Assembly (NCBI GenBank): GCA_024195265.1
Contig: JAJLRJ010000006.1
Coordinates: 17,127,639 to 17,191,638 of the forward strand
DNA from: Dendrophyllia cribrosa
Lineage: Eukaryota > Cnidaria > Anthozoa > Scleractinia > Dendrophylliidae
Direction: 5' to 3'
DNA: 64,000 nt
In this document: one piece after another, positions 19,342 through 28,704 of the stretch
Position numbering within the stretch: position 1 is the stretch's first letter
Layout: every line of letters begins with the position of its first letter
Program-made: the position numbers and the translations under genes
Notes under the pieces: model-generated
What the model was told of the DNA's origin: nothing
Database searches by the model: none
The model's input: only the letters and a program-made list of their open reading frames with translations

Positions 19342-20260
19342 CTCTCTGGAAAACCCTTCTTCATGTGCAGACAGTCTCCAATGCCCCAAAGCCAGCGTGT
19401 TAATTCCATTTTCCTGAATCACAACTTTGTCATCATTGGCGGATAACGCAATTTTGCTCATGTTTTCCGTGAACAAATGGTGGTCCCTGCTGCTAAATAC
19501 ACTTTGTTTTCTGATTTGCGTTTGTTTTGTTTTCAAGCATTTCACGAAGTTTGCATGTCTCAAACTCTTTTTGATCATGCATTTTTTCACTCCTTTTGCT
19601 TTTTGTTTTCCAATGGTTTCTGCGTTCTCCTCAATCAGGAAAGAATATAGTTTCGGTTTCAAGGCAACAAATTCTTTCCGCATTGCACCTCCACATTCAT
19701 CTTTCATCAGCCCAATCTTTTTCTTGTTTTCTTTCACAATTGGCATTCCATTCAACACAGCTGGGTGATCTTTGGGAAAGTCATTTGTGTCAAACCACTC
19801 TGGCACATCTTTCGCAATATCCGCAAAGAAATCTTCTGTTTCAATCTCCAGCACCAAAGAATCTGTGTCGGTATATAGGACAGAACATTTTTCCCACTTT
19901 TTCTTCACATACCCATAATGGAAATTATACATCAAAGTTTTGGACAGATCCAAGATTGACATCCCAGCGAAGATGGGCTTATTCATGACCACTCGCGTTT
20001 TCCTCATCTTGATCGCAATTAAAAAATCATCGAAAATCTTCACGTCTGCGAAGTTGGGCTTGTTAATCAGTTTTTCTACCCTTTCAACATCTTTCACCAG
20101 CTCAATTGAAACTCGTTTTCTCAAGTTTTCCATGGTTTTCCCAAATACGGAGTTGTTCATCAGCTTGAAGAAATCTTTTTCAAATGCATTTTGCCCCTTG
20201 GCTCTCAGGGCTGTGTTTTTATCAATGTAACATTTTATGAAAGGTCTCTCTGAATTTAAT
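19339..20260 (-). pseudogene. Protein-primed DNA polymerase B, C-terminal part
   Basis: This frame carries polymerase motif B (MNNSVFGKTMENLRKR) and motif C (VLYTDTDSLVLEIE, with the catalytic Asp pair in the DTDS box), then the thumb and a C-terminus ending near the TIR (NGINTLALGHWRL). Pieces immediately upstream of the first Met (20161-20255) are coding in the same frame, so the Met at 20160 is internal. The frame differs from that of the exonuclease part; the change lies around 20245-20262. The enzyme replicates the element DNA from protein-primed termini in intact Polintons. Without repair of the break no full enzyme is made. Confidence 0.92.
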
Positions 20261-21829
20261 GCCTCTTTTCACTTTTTTCAGTTTCATTCCCAGGGAAAGA
20301 AAGAGTTTTAAATTCTCTCCATGCAAAACCATGTTTTCTTTATCCCTCAGATTTTGTGTTAACTTAGACACTTTTCCCAACATCAAGATTTCTGGAGCCA
20401 GGGGAAAATCATTATGGTCGTCATGCAGTTCTTTGGGATAAATGAGATCAACTTCAAGAATGCACCCAATTCCTTCTTCATTCACAAAGTTTTCCCAGTT
20501 TTGCAATTCATCTTCTTCCATCCATTGGAATTCTCCAACTGGAAGAGGCTGTGACATTGCCCACCCATAAAGGTTGTTTGCATCTAAATAAACCAGAAAA
20601 CTGGAAGCTTGATCAGGGTTGAAATCCTTCAAATATTTATTGTTTGCTTTCGCAAATCGCTTGAATACATTTGCGTTTCCACCTCTGATCCCTTTTTCAA
20701 TCATCAACAACATATCCACATCTTCCAGAAGTTCCAATTCCACTCCCGTCATTTTCAACATTGCATCCCAAGCCATTCCGGGGGCAGTGAAGAAGTGAGC
20801 TGGATCCAATCCATAGTCTTCTTCACAAAGTTTTCTGAAACTTTCTATGACATCGGCAAGCAGCAACACATCAGTTTTCAAATAAAGATCGTGGAATTCT
20901 CCCATGTTTTTCATCTCAAATTCTTCCCAGACTTTCTGGGCGTGTTGAAAATCTGCATCTTTCACTTTCTCCTGATTTAATCGGGAGAAAAAAGCGGTTT
21001 TCTTTGGCAGTTTTTTCTCAAACTTATCAAACCCATCCATGAATTCATAGGGATAAACTTCTTTTCGGCACACCAACTCACTGCGTTCTCCAAAAAATCT
21101 GGTGGTTTCTTTCAGTTCTTCTTTAGGAAGATTCTTCACCAGCGATGCCAATCCCACCAGCGTGAATTTAAAGGAATCCAGAAATCGAATTTCATGTTTC
21201 ACAGCGATTTCTTTCCATTCTCCTCTCGCCCATTTCCATTCTTTTTTCAACTCAAACTTCAGGGAGAAAGAAATATATTTCTCTTCGTTGTTGGGGATGC
21301 ATGCCACGCTTAAAACTTCATCCACTGTTCCCAAACTCCGCACAAAAAGATGTGCGTCATAATTTTGGAGGTTGTGGAAAAACACAGGGGTGAATTTTGG
21401 CCGCTGAAACTTTCTGTTGCAAGATTTGTGCGCTGCCCCCCTGAATTTTCCAGTGAAATGGCAGTGATCTCTGACTTTAAACAGTTCATCTTCTCCGAAT
21501 TCTCCTCGGCACAACCAACACACTGTGGCTTCTCGAAATGATTTCCATTCTTGGTTGGTCAGGGGAAACATTTTCTTTTTCTTCAAACTCAGTTGAGCTT
21601 GTTTTACATGGAAAATCAATTCTCGAATGAAATCTTTGGGAAGTTCTTCATTTTCATCTTTTGCTCTTTTCAACACGGGTTCCATTTGCAAAAATGGGGA
21701 AACAAGATGAAACGCAAATCCACAGGGAATATGCTCATGAGTTTTCTGAGTATTCTTTCCCAAATCATCACTTATGGGTTTCAGAATGGATTCAAAATCT
21801 GCATAACCTACAACTGGCACATGCAACAT
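20222..21829 (-). pseudogene. DNA polymerase B, exonuclease and palm part
   Basis: A 535-residue open frame. Near its start it has Exo I (VGYADFESIL), about residue 150 Exo II (FFHNLQNYDAHLF), about residue 320 Exo III (YLKTDVLLLADV), and near residue 420 motif A (DANNLYGWAMSQPLP) in the form typical of Polinton and adenovirus-like polymerases. Zinc-binding HNH-like Cys pairs lie near residues 103-125 (CWLCRGEF...DHCHFTGKFRGAAH). It ends at a stop caused by the frame change near 20250, after which motifs B and C are in another frame. The frame is also out of register with the N-terminal segment at 22050-23180. Confidence 0.92.
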
Positions 21830-22049
21830 CTTTTGGAAGTTGCTGAAAGAGCATGTGCCTCCTGGAACTTCAATCTTTGTCGCCTAAAATTCTCCGCAAA
21901 TAACTTTATGTTTCTTCAAACTTTTCACGCTGGGAAATGAATTGAGGCATCTTTTACAGAAAAATCTTTCATGCCCATTGCGTGAAACTTGAGAGGTTGC
22001 AAGGTGAGAGAATTCTTCACCAGGCAAAAGTGAGTTTTCAATTCATTTT
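21830..22049 (-). pseudogene. DNA polymerase B, broken zinc-finger linker
   Basis: Between the two large PolB frames the minus strand shows coding traces in alternating frames that resemble the C2H2-like finger usually found here in Polinton polymerases (a CxxCL...F...KSLKKH pattern recognisable across frames). At least two frameshifts occur in 220 bp, the densest damage in the element. Confidence 0.6.
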
Positions 22050-23180
22050 TCAGCGAATCAAATCCACATGGCGTTCTTTTTCTTCCTCGGTAATCCTCAG
22101 GGGAAAAACAGATCCATTCCAGCCAAAAACATTCACTGAAATTTCAGCATTTCTTTTCTCAAATTGTTTGATTGCTGTTATGTCCATGGGGAATTTACAA
22201 CCATCCCAATTCAATTCTTCTGCTTGTCGTCGTAAAGCTGGTGTGATTCTTTCTGGATGGGACGCAACCATATTACATGCTCTGGTAATGCACCATTTGA
22301 AGCACATGTCGTCTTCATTTTTCATGTTGATCACAGCTTTCTTGTTCCCCAAGCCTGGAGGTAAAGCAATCCAGGAAGATCCTCGCAGTGGGTTCCAGCG
22401 CACAAAATGAATTTCTAAATGAATTACTCTTTCAAACACCCAACTACTTCCCCTGCGATTGAAATTTTCCAAGTTTTCAATCATTTCTCTTTCCATATCA
22501 TCAACAATCTCAACGTTGTTCCCTAAATTCTTTTTCTGCTGGGAATGGAAAGCTGGAGTGTCAATTATTTCCTCGCCAGAAGCCCAACTGGTTTGAGACA
22601 TCTCGGTATTCAAAATGCATTTCACTTTTGTTTGTGGATTTGCTTGTAAGAGCTGGATAATTTGCCATCTTGCTTTCTGGAGAAAATCTTGGGGAGTTGG
22701 GGAATCATCTCCTTGAATGATAAATTGTTTCGCGAATCCTTTTAAAGCGGATTTTCCTTCTTCCACAACCAACCTTTGTTCCCACAATTCTTTGGTTTGT
22801 TTTTTCAATCTTTCAACTGCAGGATTTGATCTTCTCCTAGTTTCCACATCATCCACATTTTTCAACCAATTCAACCAGTTTGAAATCGTTTCTGTTTGTT
22901 TTTTTATTACTTTGGGAATGGTTTTGGGAGGAACTTTTCTTTTTTCCGGAATTAAAATAGGTACATCAATTTTTTTATTTTCGTCATCCAGGGGGTTAAC
23001 TTTTCTGTGTTGCCAAATTTTCAAACGAGCTGCTTTGTTCATTTTGGGTTGATCGTTTTTCCCACCTCCAGTCCATAGATTTTCAACTAAAAACTCCACC
23101 AATTCATTTTTCTTCAATCGCGACCATCCTTTCAAATTTGTTGATCGCGCAAATGATTTCCATGCAGCCAAAGTTGACAT
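22050..23180 (-). pseudogene. DNA polymerase B, N-terminal region with SAP-like helix pair
   Basis: A frame of about 376 residues from the ATG at 23180 (MSTLAAWKSF; the longer start at 23210 lies in the divergent promoter and is less likely). Residues 6-37 (WKSFARSTNLKGWSRLKKNELVEFLVENLW) resemble a SAP/Rho-N-type nucleic-acid-binding helix pair. The middle is a charged helical region. The last 130 residues (VFERVIHLEIHFVRWNPLRG, WIALPPGLGNKKAVINMKN, CFKWCITRA) are the conserved N-terminal module of Polinton-type PolB that precedes the exonuclease. It breaks after EEEKERHVDLIR. Confidence 0.8.
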
Positions 23181-23218
23181 TTTAAATGGGGAAAAAAGAT
23201 TTTTCTCCATTTAAAATG
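23178..23218. promoter_or_regulatory. Palindromic divergent start region
   Basis: CATTTTAAATGG (23178-23189) and CCATTTAAAATG (23207-23218) are perfect 12-bp inverted arms around an A/T-rich loop. Each arm contains the start codon of one divergent gene (PolB leftward, the small DNA-binding gene rightward). The 35 bp between the two ATGs leave no room for a conventional separate promoter, so control elements may lie inside the arms or upstream genes. Confidence 0.55.
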
Positions 23219-23704
23219 AAGTTTTCCATTCAAGAAGAAGGAAAAGAAAAACAAATCTTTTTCACATTCAAAGAAGCCAGTGAACAAACTGAACTCCCAT
23301 CAAAGACGATTTTACGAGTTCTCAAATCAGGCAACATCAAATATTTCAGAAGAGCTGACAAAAAAACCTTTTGGATTCAGGAGGAAGAAGAGTCACCATT
23401 TATCCAGATTGATGGAGAAGATTTTTTCACCGCAGAGGAAATTCAGGAAAGATTTGGATTATCACGCACAGTTTTTTTCAATCAACTCTACAAGAAAAAA
23501 ACTCATTTTCTGGATTCAACTGAAAAATCTCATGAAGTCACTTGGGCATCTCCCAGACTGGAGAAATTTATCAATCTCATGAGAGTGAAAGCTGCGGATG
23601 AAAAATTTATGCATGCTCGTGCAAGAAAAGGAATCTCCAAAGTTTTCTCAAACATTCAGGCTGATATGAACAAATGCACTGAAAATATGCAAGCCACGTT
23701 TTGA
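23216..23704 (+). CDS. Small protein with NUMOD1/IENR-like DNA-binding repeats
   Basis: 162 residues from the ATG at 23216 (the alternative start at 23186 lies in the palindrome). Two short modules are visible: FFTFKEASEQTELPSKTILRVLKSG (residues about 17-41) and FFTAEEIQERFGLSRTVFFNQLYKK (about 67-91). The pattern of aromatic, small helix, turn, LxxSKxTI helix, then Lys/Gly, resembles the NUMOD1/IENR1 helix-turn-helix-like repeats of homing endonucleases and related DNA-binding proteins. There is no nuclease motif. It shares a start region with PolB and is followed by a relative at 23728. A role in early regulation or replication is only inferred. Confidence 0.6.
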   Translation: MKFSIQEEGKEKQIFFTFKEASEQTELPSKTILRVLKSGNIKYFRRADKKTFWIQEEEESPFIQIDGEDFFTAEEIQERFGLSRTVFFNQLYKKKTHFLDSTEKSHEVTWASPRLEKFINLMRVKAADEKFMHARARKGISKVFSNIQADMNKCTENMQATF

Positions 23705-23727
23705 ATTTTTTCTCCATTGGATAAAAA

Positions 23728-23997
23728 ATGAAGAAGGAAAAACTTTTCACAATTGAGGGACAAGATTTCTTTTCTGTGGAGGAAACAGGAATATCACTCC
23801 ATAAAATGAAAAATCATGCAACTTGGATTCATCCCAAATTTCACAAAGCATGTGAGTTGACGGATGAAGAAATCGCATGGATGAAAGGGGTTGAAAATGA
23901 AATGAACTTTCAGAAAGCTGTTGACATGGCAAATGGTTTTCTTCCAGTTGAAACTGAAGAAGATAGGCAGTTTATGGAGAAATGGATTTGGAAATAA
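23728..23997 (+). CDS. Small single-module relative of the 23216 protein
   Basis: 89 residues. The start LFTIEGQDFFSVEETGISLHKMK mirrors the second module of the preceding protein (FIQIDGEDFFTAEEIQERFGLS), so the two are likely related by duplication. After it comes HATWIHPKFHKACELTDEEIAWMKGV, comparable to the EVTWASPRLEKFINLM segment of the neighbour. A short helical C-terminus follows. Located 24 bp after the preceding stop, so probably in one transcript. Function unknown; a DNA-binding accessory protein is a reasonable guess. Confidence 0.55.
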   Translation: MKKEKLFTIEGQDFFSVEETGISLHKMKNHATWIHPKFHKACELTDEEIAWMKGVENEMNFQKAVDMANGFLPVETEEDRQFMEKWIWK

Positions 23998-24029
23998 AAA
24001 AAATCATTTTTTTATCTCACTCAAGAAAA

Positions 24030-24623
24030 TGAATCCCGAAAAAGTTTCCATTTCCAAGATCACTCTCCAAGAACCTCAAAAACGATCCTCTGGAAAGATT
24101 TCATATTGTCTTCTCCCATGTTCTCTCGATGACAAAAATCTTTGCTCATGAAGGAGATTCTTTTTCACTGGGTATCAATCTCTCCGAAAAAGATACTTCA
24201 TTTTTCAGAAATCTGGAAACTCATCTCAATAAAGCAGCTGTTGCCAAACGAGATGAAGTGAAAAAAGTTTGTCCATCTTTTGCCAAGTACCGCGAGGGAG
24301 ATTTCCTTCTTGTGAAAACAGATAAATCTGAGCAAGAAAAGATCTTTGCAAAGATTTATCCCTCCAAAATCCCCAAAACGGATTTCTCTTGTCGTTTTTG
24401 GGAGTTGGTTGATGGGAAGAAGAAAAAACCCATTCTGAAACAAAAAGAACTCATTGGCATGCCACTTTTTGGGCAAGTTGTCTTTTCCATCAAACATCTT
24501 TTTTTGGGAAACGTCAGATCAATCACAGCAATTGTAGATGAAGTTTTAGTGGAGGAAATAGTTCAAACTGCCTCAGTTTTTGATGAATATGAGGACAGGG
24601 ATGAAGATGAAGATGAAGTTTGA
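24030..24623 (+). pseudogene. Possible ssDNA-binding protein, frameshifted
   Basis: The ATG at 24030 opens a frame (MNPEKVSISKITLQEPQKR) that dies at 24151. Another frame from about 24129 carries the rest: FAHEGDSFSLGINLSEKD, WELVDGKKKKPILKQKELIG, RSITAIVDEVLVEEIV and a final run DEYEDRDEDEDEV. Beta-rich middle sequence plus a strongly acidic C-terminal tail is the architecture of many viral ssDNA-binding proteins, and a protein-primed replicator needs one, but I recognise no diagnostic motif. The frame change lies near 24125-24145. Located in the rightward block after the DNA-binding genes. Confidence 0.45.
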
Positions 24624-24680
24624 TTTGACATCTGTGATGTGAAATCATTTGTGATGGTTTGGAAGTTTAAGTTAAAGTGG

Positions 24681-25130
24681 GCAGAAACATCTTTTTTCAT
24701 TTTTATTTTCTTCAGGAGGTTGTGAAAATTTATTTTTGTTTTTTATTTTTTTTATTTTTTTATTTTTGAAATTCTTTACCCTGAATGAACTTTTCAATGA
24801 AACAAAATATTCTCCTGATAAATTTTAGCAGAAACATCTTTTTTTCATTTTTATTTTCTTCAGGAGGTTGTGAAAATTTATTTTTGTTTTTTATTTTTTT
24901 ATTTTTGAAATTCTTTACCCTGAATGAACTTTTCAATGAAACAAAATATTCTCCTGATAAATTTTAGCAGAAACATCTTTTTTCATTTTTATTTTCTTCA
25001 GGAGGTTGTGAAAATTTATTTTTGTTTTTTATTTTTTTATTTTTTTATTTTTGAAATTCTTTACCCTGAATGAACTTTTCAATGAAACAAAATATTCTCC
25101 TGATAAATTTGAGCAGAAACATCTTTTTGT
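24681..25130. repeat. Tandem repeat, three ~140-bp units plus a partial
   Basis: Units start with GCAGAAACATCTTTTT at 24681, 24828 and 24967, with a partial fourth at 25113. Unit lengths are 147, 139 and 146 bp, differing in the T-rich tract. Each has the sequence CAGGAGGTTGTGAAAATTTA and ends CTCCTGATAAATTT. Not coding. Confidence 0.92.
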
Positions 25131-25199
25131 TATTTGCCAATGTGTGGGTTAGAAAACTTTTTGGTGGGAAAAAGATTGACAAAATCCCAAATGTGGGAT

Positions 25200-25385
25200 A
25201 AATCATTTGACAAAATCCCAAATGTGGAATGAAAATCTTCTCCAGAAAATCATTGCATAAAATCCATTTGGAAATCTTCTCCAGAAAATCATTTCATAAA
25301 ATCTTCTCCAGAAAATCATTGCATAAAATCCATTTGGAAATCTTCTCCAGAAAATCATTTCACAAAATCTTCTCCAGAAAACTTT
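25200..25385. repeat. Short tandem repeats (CTTCTCCAGAAAATCATT units)
   Basis: Alternating ~18 and ~38-bp units built on AATCTTCTCCAGAAAATCATT and GCATAAAATCCATTTGG. The minus-strand open frame across it, rich in FWRRF, is a by-product of the repeat. Confidence 0.85.
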
Positions 25386-25425
25386 GAGAACATTTTTGTG
25401 GTTTTCTTTTTTGTCACCTAACAAA

Positions 25426-26377
25426 ATGTGGGTTTTGATAGATGCGTTTTCAAAACAACGTCTCAGTCCAAGATTTGCTTCACAGGCGGCTCTTGCAAGA
25501 TTTATGAAGCTCACTCCAAAAACTCTCAACAAAGCAATCAATGAAGGGAGGAATGTTTTTACTTTCCAAGGCAGAGAAGTCCGGGATGCGAATCAAACTC
25601 AAGATCGATTCTCCCGAAGAACCACCTTTGCAAACTTTTGAAACAATGGCTGAGATGGCTCAGTGGATTGGAGTAACTCGCCAAGCAATCTATGCCGCGT
25701 TCAATCTTTATGTTGAAAATCGTTTTGTTAAGAAAGATGGGAAGAAATTATTCCTGTCAAGAACCTTTGAAAAAGGGCCGTTGACTAATCCCTGGTTGGA
25801 AGATAAAACACCAACTCCAAAGAAGATTCAGTCCATTTCCATTCGCATTTCATCATCTTCAACAACAGCTATTTTTCCCAGTGTTTCAGCAGCTACAAAG
25901 GAACTGGGAATTGATTCAGGAACCATTCGCAATGCGTTGAAAAGTGGGAGAAACAGTTTCACACGAAGAAGTGATGGAGAAAAATTCAAAGTGGAAAAAG
26001 TTGAGAAACCAACACCACCATCTCTTCCTCCCAAACCCGTTCCCCAACCACTAGATGAGAATTTTGTTTTTTCTGATTCTATTTGGGATAAAGTGCTAGA
26101 AAACTTCAAAGGGTTCACTTCAGGTCATAAATTTGCAGACGCACCAGCAGGAAAAAATTATCAAATCGTGATTTGTAATATGCGCTCAGGTGTGTGGTTT
26201 CGCGCGAAAGATTATTGGGATGTTTCAAAATGGTTTGAAAAACATGGTTATAAATCTTATCCTGATTTGGAAGATTATAAGGAGAATCTCCCAAGAGGGC
26301 AATGGACTTTTCATCCGCAAAAATCATGCACTTCAGCGCCTGAATTGTGGACACGAACTACATTCATCAAGAACTGA
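25426..26377 (+). pseudogene. DNA-binding protein with three NUMOD1-like modules, frameshifted
   Basis: The ATG at 25426 begins a frame with module 1 (FASQAALARFMKLTPKTLNKAINEG). Near 25578-25592 the coding moves to the frame that continues to 26377. There, module 2 is TFETMAEMAQWIGVTRQAIYAAF and module 3 is IFPSVSAATKELGIDSGTIRNALKSG followed by a basic hairpin (RRSDGEKFKVEK). Module 3 is a close match to the NUMOD1/IENR1 pattern. A proline-rich linker and a C-terminal domain of about 100 residues (FKGFTSGHKFADAPAG, WFRAKDYWDVSKWFEKHGYKSY) follow. Relatives are at 23216 and 23728. No endonuclease motif seen, so a DNA-binding regulator or recruiter is more likely than a homing enzyme. Confidence 0.6.
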
Positions 26378-26404
26378 GTTTTTCATTTCCCAGAAATGAA
26401 AAAA

Positions 26405-26861
26405 TTATTCAAAGTGTTTTTCATATTTTCTCTCAAACTTTTCTAAATCCAATCCCAAATCAATCACAATCCCATCAATCGCTTCCATTGCTGGAAGAAA
26501 TTCATTTCGATTGAATATTCCACTTCTCAAAGCAAAACGTAAATCAGTCAATGTTTTTTTTCATTTCAATTTTGTTTCCATATTTCTTCATTTCATTCCC
26601 TGTTTTGACGACTAATCCTGCACCTGAAATCACTCCCAAAATCACAGGATTCATTGTCACTCCTCCAGCAATTGCGCCAATCGCAACAAGAGCGGAAGAT
26701 GTCAAATTCACAAACAAATTCATCTTTTTGAAATGTTTGTGAGCTCTTTTCAAACACCAAAATCTTTTGTGATAGAATCGGAAGAGTTGCTTGATCTCTT
26801 CCAGTTTTTCTTCCCTGATACATGGATCGATGTGGTTGAAACTAAAAATGTCTTCTTTCAT
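26405..26861 (-). pseudogene. Small membrane protein, frameshifted at an A-run
   Basis: The open frame from 26861 gives 105 residues: a charged N-terminal half with FRFYHKRFWCLKRAHKHFKK, then a hydrophobic hairpin (LFVNLTSSALVAIGAIAGG and NPVILGVISGAGLVVKTG), two likely membrane helices. It ends in a stop just after an eight-A run (about 26557-26564 on the plus strand as T-run). Past this, another frame stays open and amphipathic to the stop at 26405-26407, so the intact protein probably had about 150 residues. The start lies 3 bp downstream of the fibre-gene stop on the same strand. Role unknown; membrane proteins in virion operons may sit in an inner membrane or act at exit. Confidence 0.55.
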
Positions 26862-26864
26862 TTT

Positions 26865-28703
26865 TTAGACAATTTCAAAAAGAAATGTGATTTGGGCAGC
26901 CCCAATATTTAATGATCGATCATCTATTCTTGCTGAAAATAACTCTCCTGCTTTGTAAACAACAGTTGAAAACGTGAATGTTTGAATTCTATTATCACTT
27001 CTAAAACTAGTTCCACTTTGTGAGTGTTTAGCTGGGAAAGGTAAAGTTAGTTGTGGAAAAGAAGATGTTTTTGATAAAATTTGAGCAAACGCTGTGATTA
27101 ATTTACATCTGATTGGGATGACTATATCAGTGAAAAAATTATCGAAAAGTACATTTATTCTGTTTTCAGATGATTTTCTATATCTTCCAATCAGCATAAA
27201 GTTATTGCTTAAATTTGAATTGAGAAACTGATGGCCATTCATATCCAAATCTCTCTGCATAACCATCTTTCCTGAGTCAAAGACGAATGGAGAATCAAAG
27301 ACAGAACTTGGAACATCCACGTGGGATCCTTCAATTCCATAAACGATCAAATGAGTTGTTCCGATTGAAAGAGATGATGTTGTTCCCTGCCATTTCAAAT
27401 CCAAAAAGACAAATTCTGGGGGAAAAATTTGCCATTTATGCATATGAATGATTGATCGAGAATAGTTGGAAAACTTCTTTGTTGATTGTTGGTTGATATT
27501 CAAACTCGTGGAAACAGCGTCCACTGAAACACTCGCCATGGAAACAGGAAAAAACTCAACAACCAAAGTGAATTCTCCTTGAGGCAACTCTCGCATATTA
27601 AATCCCATTCTCCCAGAAAACAGATTTGAAGAATCTTTCCCAATGTTCAGCTGAAACGCCTTCTTATTGAAATGATGCGGAGAAGATGGGAAATCCACAA
27701 CGCCCACAATTTGCAAATCATGCCCATTGAAAGATTCCCCCGCATCACCCATGAGAAAATGAAATGCATCTTTGTCATTTCCAGCGGGAGAAATTGCTGT
27801 TTCATTCACGAACTTTTTCAAGTTATTTTCTGTTTGTGTTCTGCCAGCCGCAATCTCCAAATCAACCCAAGATTTTGACGTTGCGTCGTTGTCGTTTATT
27901 GGCGCTCCCAGATTTATTATGTTTTTTGTCCCCATATCGATTGGGCCTGTCATTTTTCCTCCAGTCTGGGAAAGAACATTGTCAGCCACAAACTTAATTG
28001 ATGACTTTACCAATTCAATATGGTCATCCACATATTTTTTATTTGTTGCTTGATCGATTGCTGTTGGATCTTTCACGTTATAAACGAAATTCGTTCCCAT
28101 ATCCAAGCTTGTTTCCATTGGAAATGTTTCTTTCCGACTGAGAAAAACATTTTTTGCGTCATTATAGGAGATCAGATTGTTATAGTTTGCGGAAAGATCC
28201 GCATAAGTTTGTTGTTTTGAATGTGTGACATGGAAAAGACCTTTCAAATCCACGTCTTTTGTTACTTCATGTGTGTGAGCAGGTGCGTTGGGATGGAACT
28301 TCTTCAGAGTCACCATGTTCACCGCGGAAAGATCATTTGATTCATCCGTATCCAGATTTGTGATCAACTTTCGATCCATGTCAATCTCTCCAGGAAGAAT
28401 CAGTTTCTTTCCCCTGAGATCCAAATCCTCTGTCATATGGGAGGATCCATCAACCTGCAAAGAATCTGCTTTGAGTTGAATTAGTTTGGTTTCCACACTT
28501 GTTTCAAGCGTGTCAACTTGATGTTTTGTGACTGCATCATTGTGCCCTGTTCCTTCAGCAACATTGACCATTTTTTTGTTTGACATATCATAATCCCCTG
28601 TGGATGTCAGTTTAAAACCAACTCCTGGCAATCCATCTTTTCCATCTCGACCCCCTCGGGAAGTGCTTGTTGTTTCAGAAAGCAATCCATTTGAATAGCT
28701 CAT
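26865..28703 (-). CDS. Fibre-like structural protein
   Basis: 612 residues from the ATG at 28703, chosen because it follows the ATPase stop by one base; an upstream Met at 28778 would overlap the ATPase. Residues 17-27 (GGRDGKDGLPG) form a short collagen-like Gly-X-Y stretch. The shaft contains repeats of a motif of the type DMxxKxIxNLxxPxxxxDAxxKxxVD (for example MGTKNIINLGAPINDNDATSKSWVD and DMSNKKMVNVAEGTGHNDAVTKHQVD), as in phage tail fibres and some viral spikes, which fold as trimeric beta-structures. The last 90 residues are a beta-rich knob-like domain. Probably the receptor-binding spike of the particle; that is inference from architecture. Frame intact. Confidence 0.7.
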   Translation of the reverse strand: MSYSNGLLSETTSTSRGGRDGKDGLPGVGFKLTSTGDYDMSNKKMVNVAEGTGHNDAVTKHQVDTLETSVETKLIQLKADSLQVDGSSHMTEDLDLRGKKLILPGEIDMDRKLITNLDTDESNDLSAVNMVTLKKFHPNAPAHTHEVTKDVDLKGLFHVTHSKQQTYADLSANYNNLISYNDAKNVFLSRKETFPMETSLDMGTNFVYNVKDPTAIDQATNKKYVDDHIELVKSSIKFVADNVLSQTGGKMTGPIDMGTKNIINLGAPINDNDATSKSWVDLEIAAGRTQTENNLKKFVNETAISPAGNDKDAFHFLMGDAGESFNGHDLQIVGVVDFPSSPHHFNKKAFQLNIGKDSSNLFSGRMGFNMRELPQGEFTLVVEFFPVSMASVSVDAVSTSLNINQQSTKKFSNYSRSIIHMHKWQIFPPEFVFLDLKWQGTTSSLSIGTTHLIVYGIEGSHVDVPSSVFDSPFVFDSGKMVMQRDLDMNGHQFLNSNLSNNFMLIGRYRKSSENRINVLFDNFFTDIVIPIRCKLITAFAQILSKTSSFPQLTLPFPAKHSQSGTSFRSDNRIQTFTFSTVVYKAGELFSARIDDRSLNIGAAQITFLFEIV

Positions 28704-28704
28704 T

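Noticed and set aside
19427..22410. Several plus-strand open frames opposite PolB
   Set aside because: Shadows of the PolB coding strand without family features.
24681..25130. CRISPR array
   Set aside because: The 140-bp units are near-identical throughout with no unique spacers, and the context is eukaryotic.
25203..25541. Minus-strand protein rich in FWRRF repeats
   Set aside because: It is the translation of a tandem DNA repeat and has no other support.
25426..26377. Homing endonuclease
   Set aside because: NUMOD1-like modules only; no GIY-YIG, HNH or LAGLIDADG motif.
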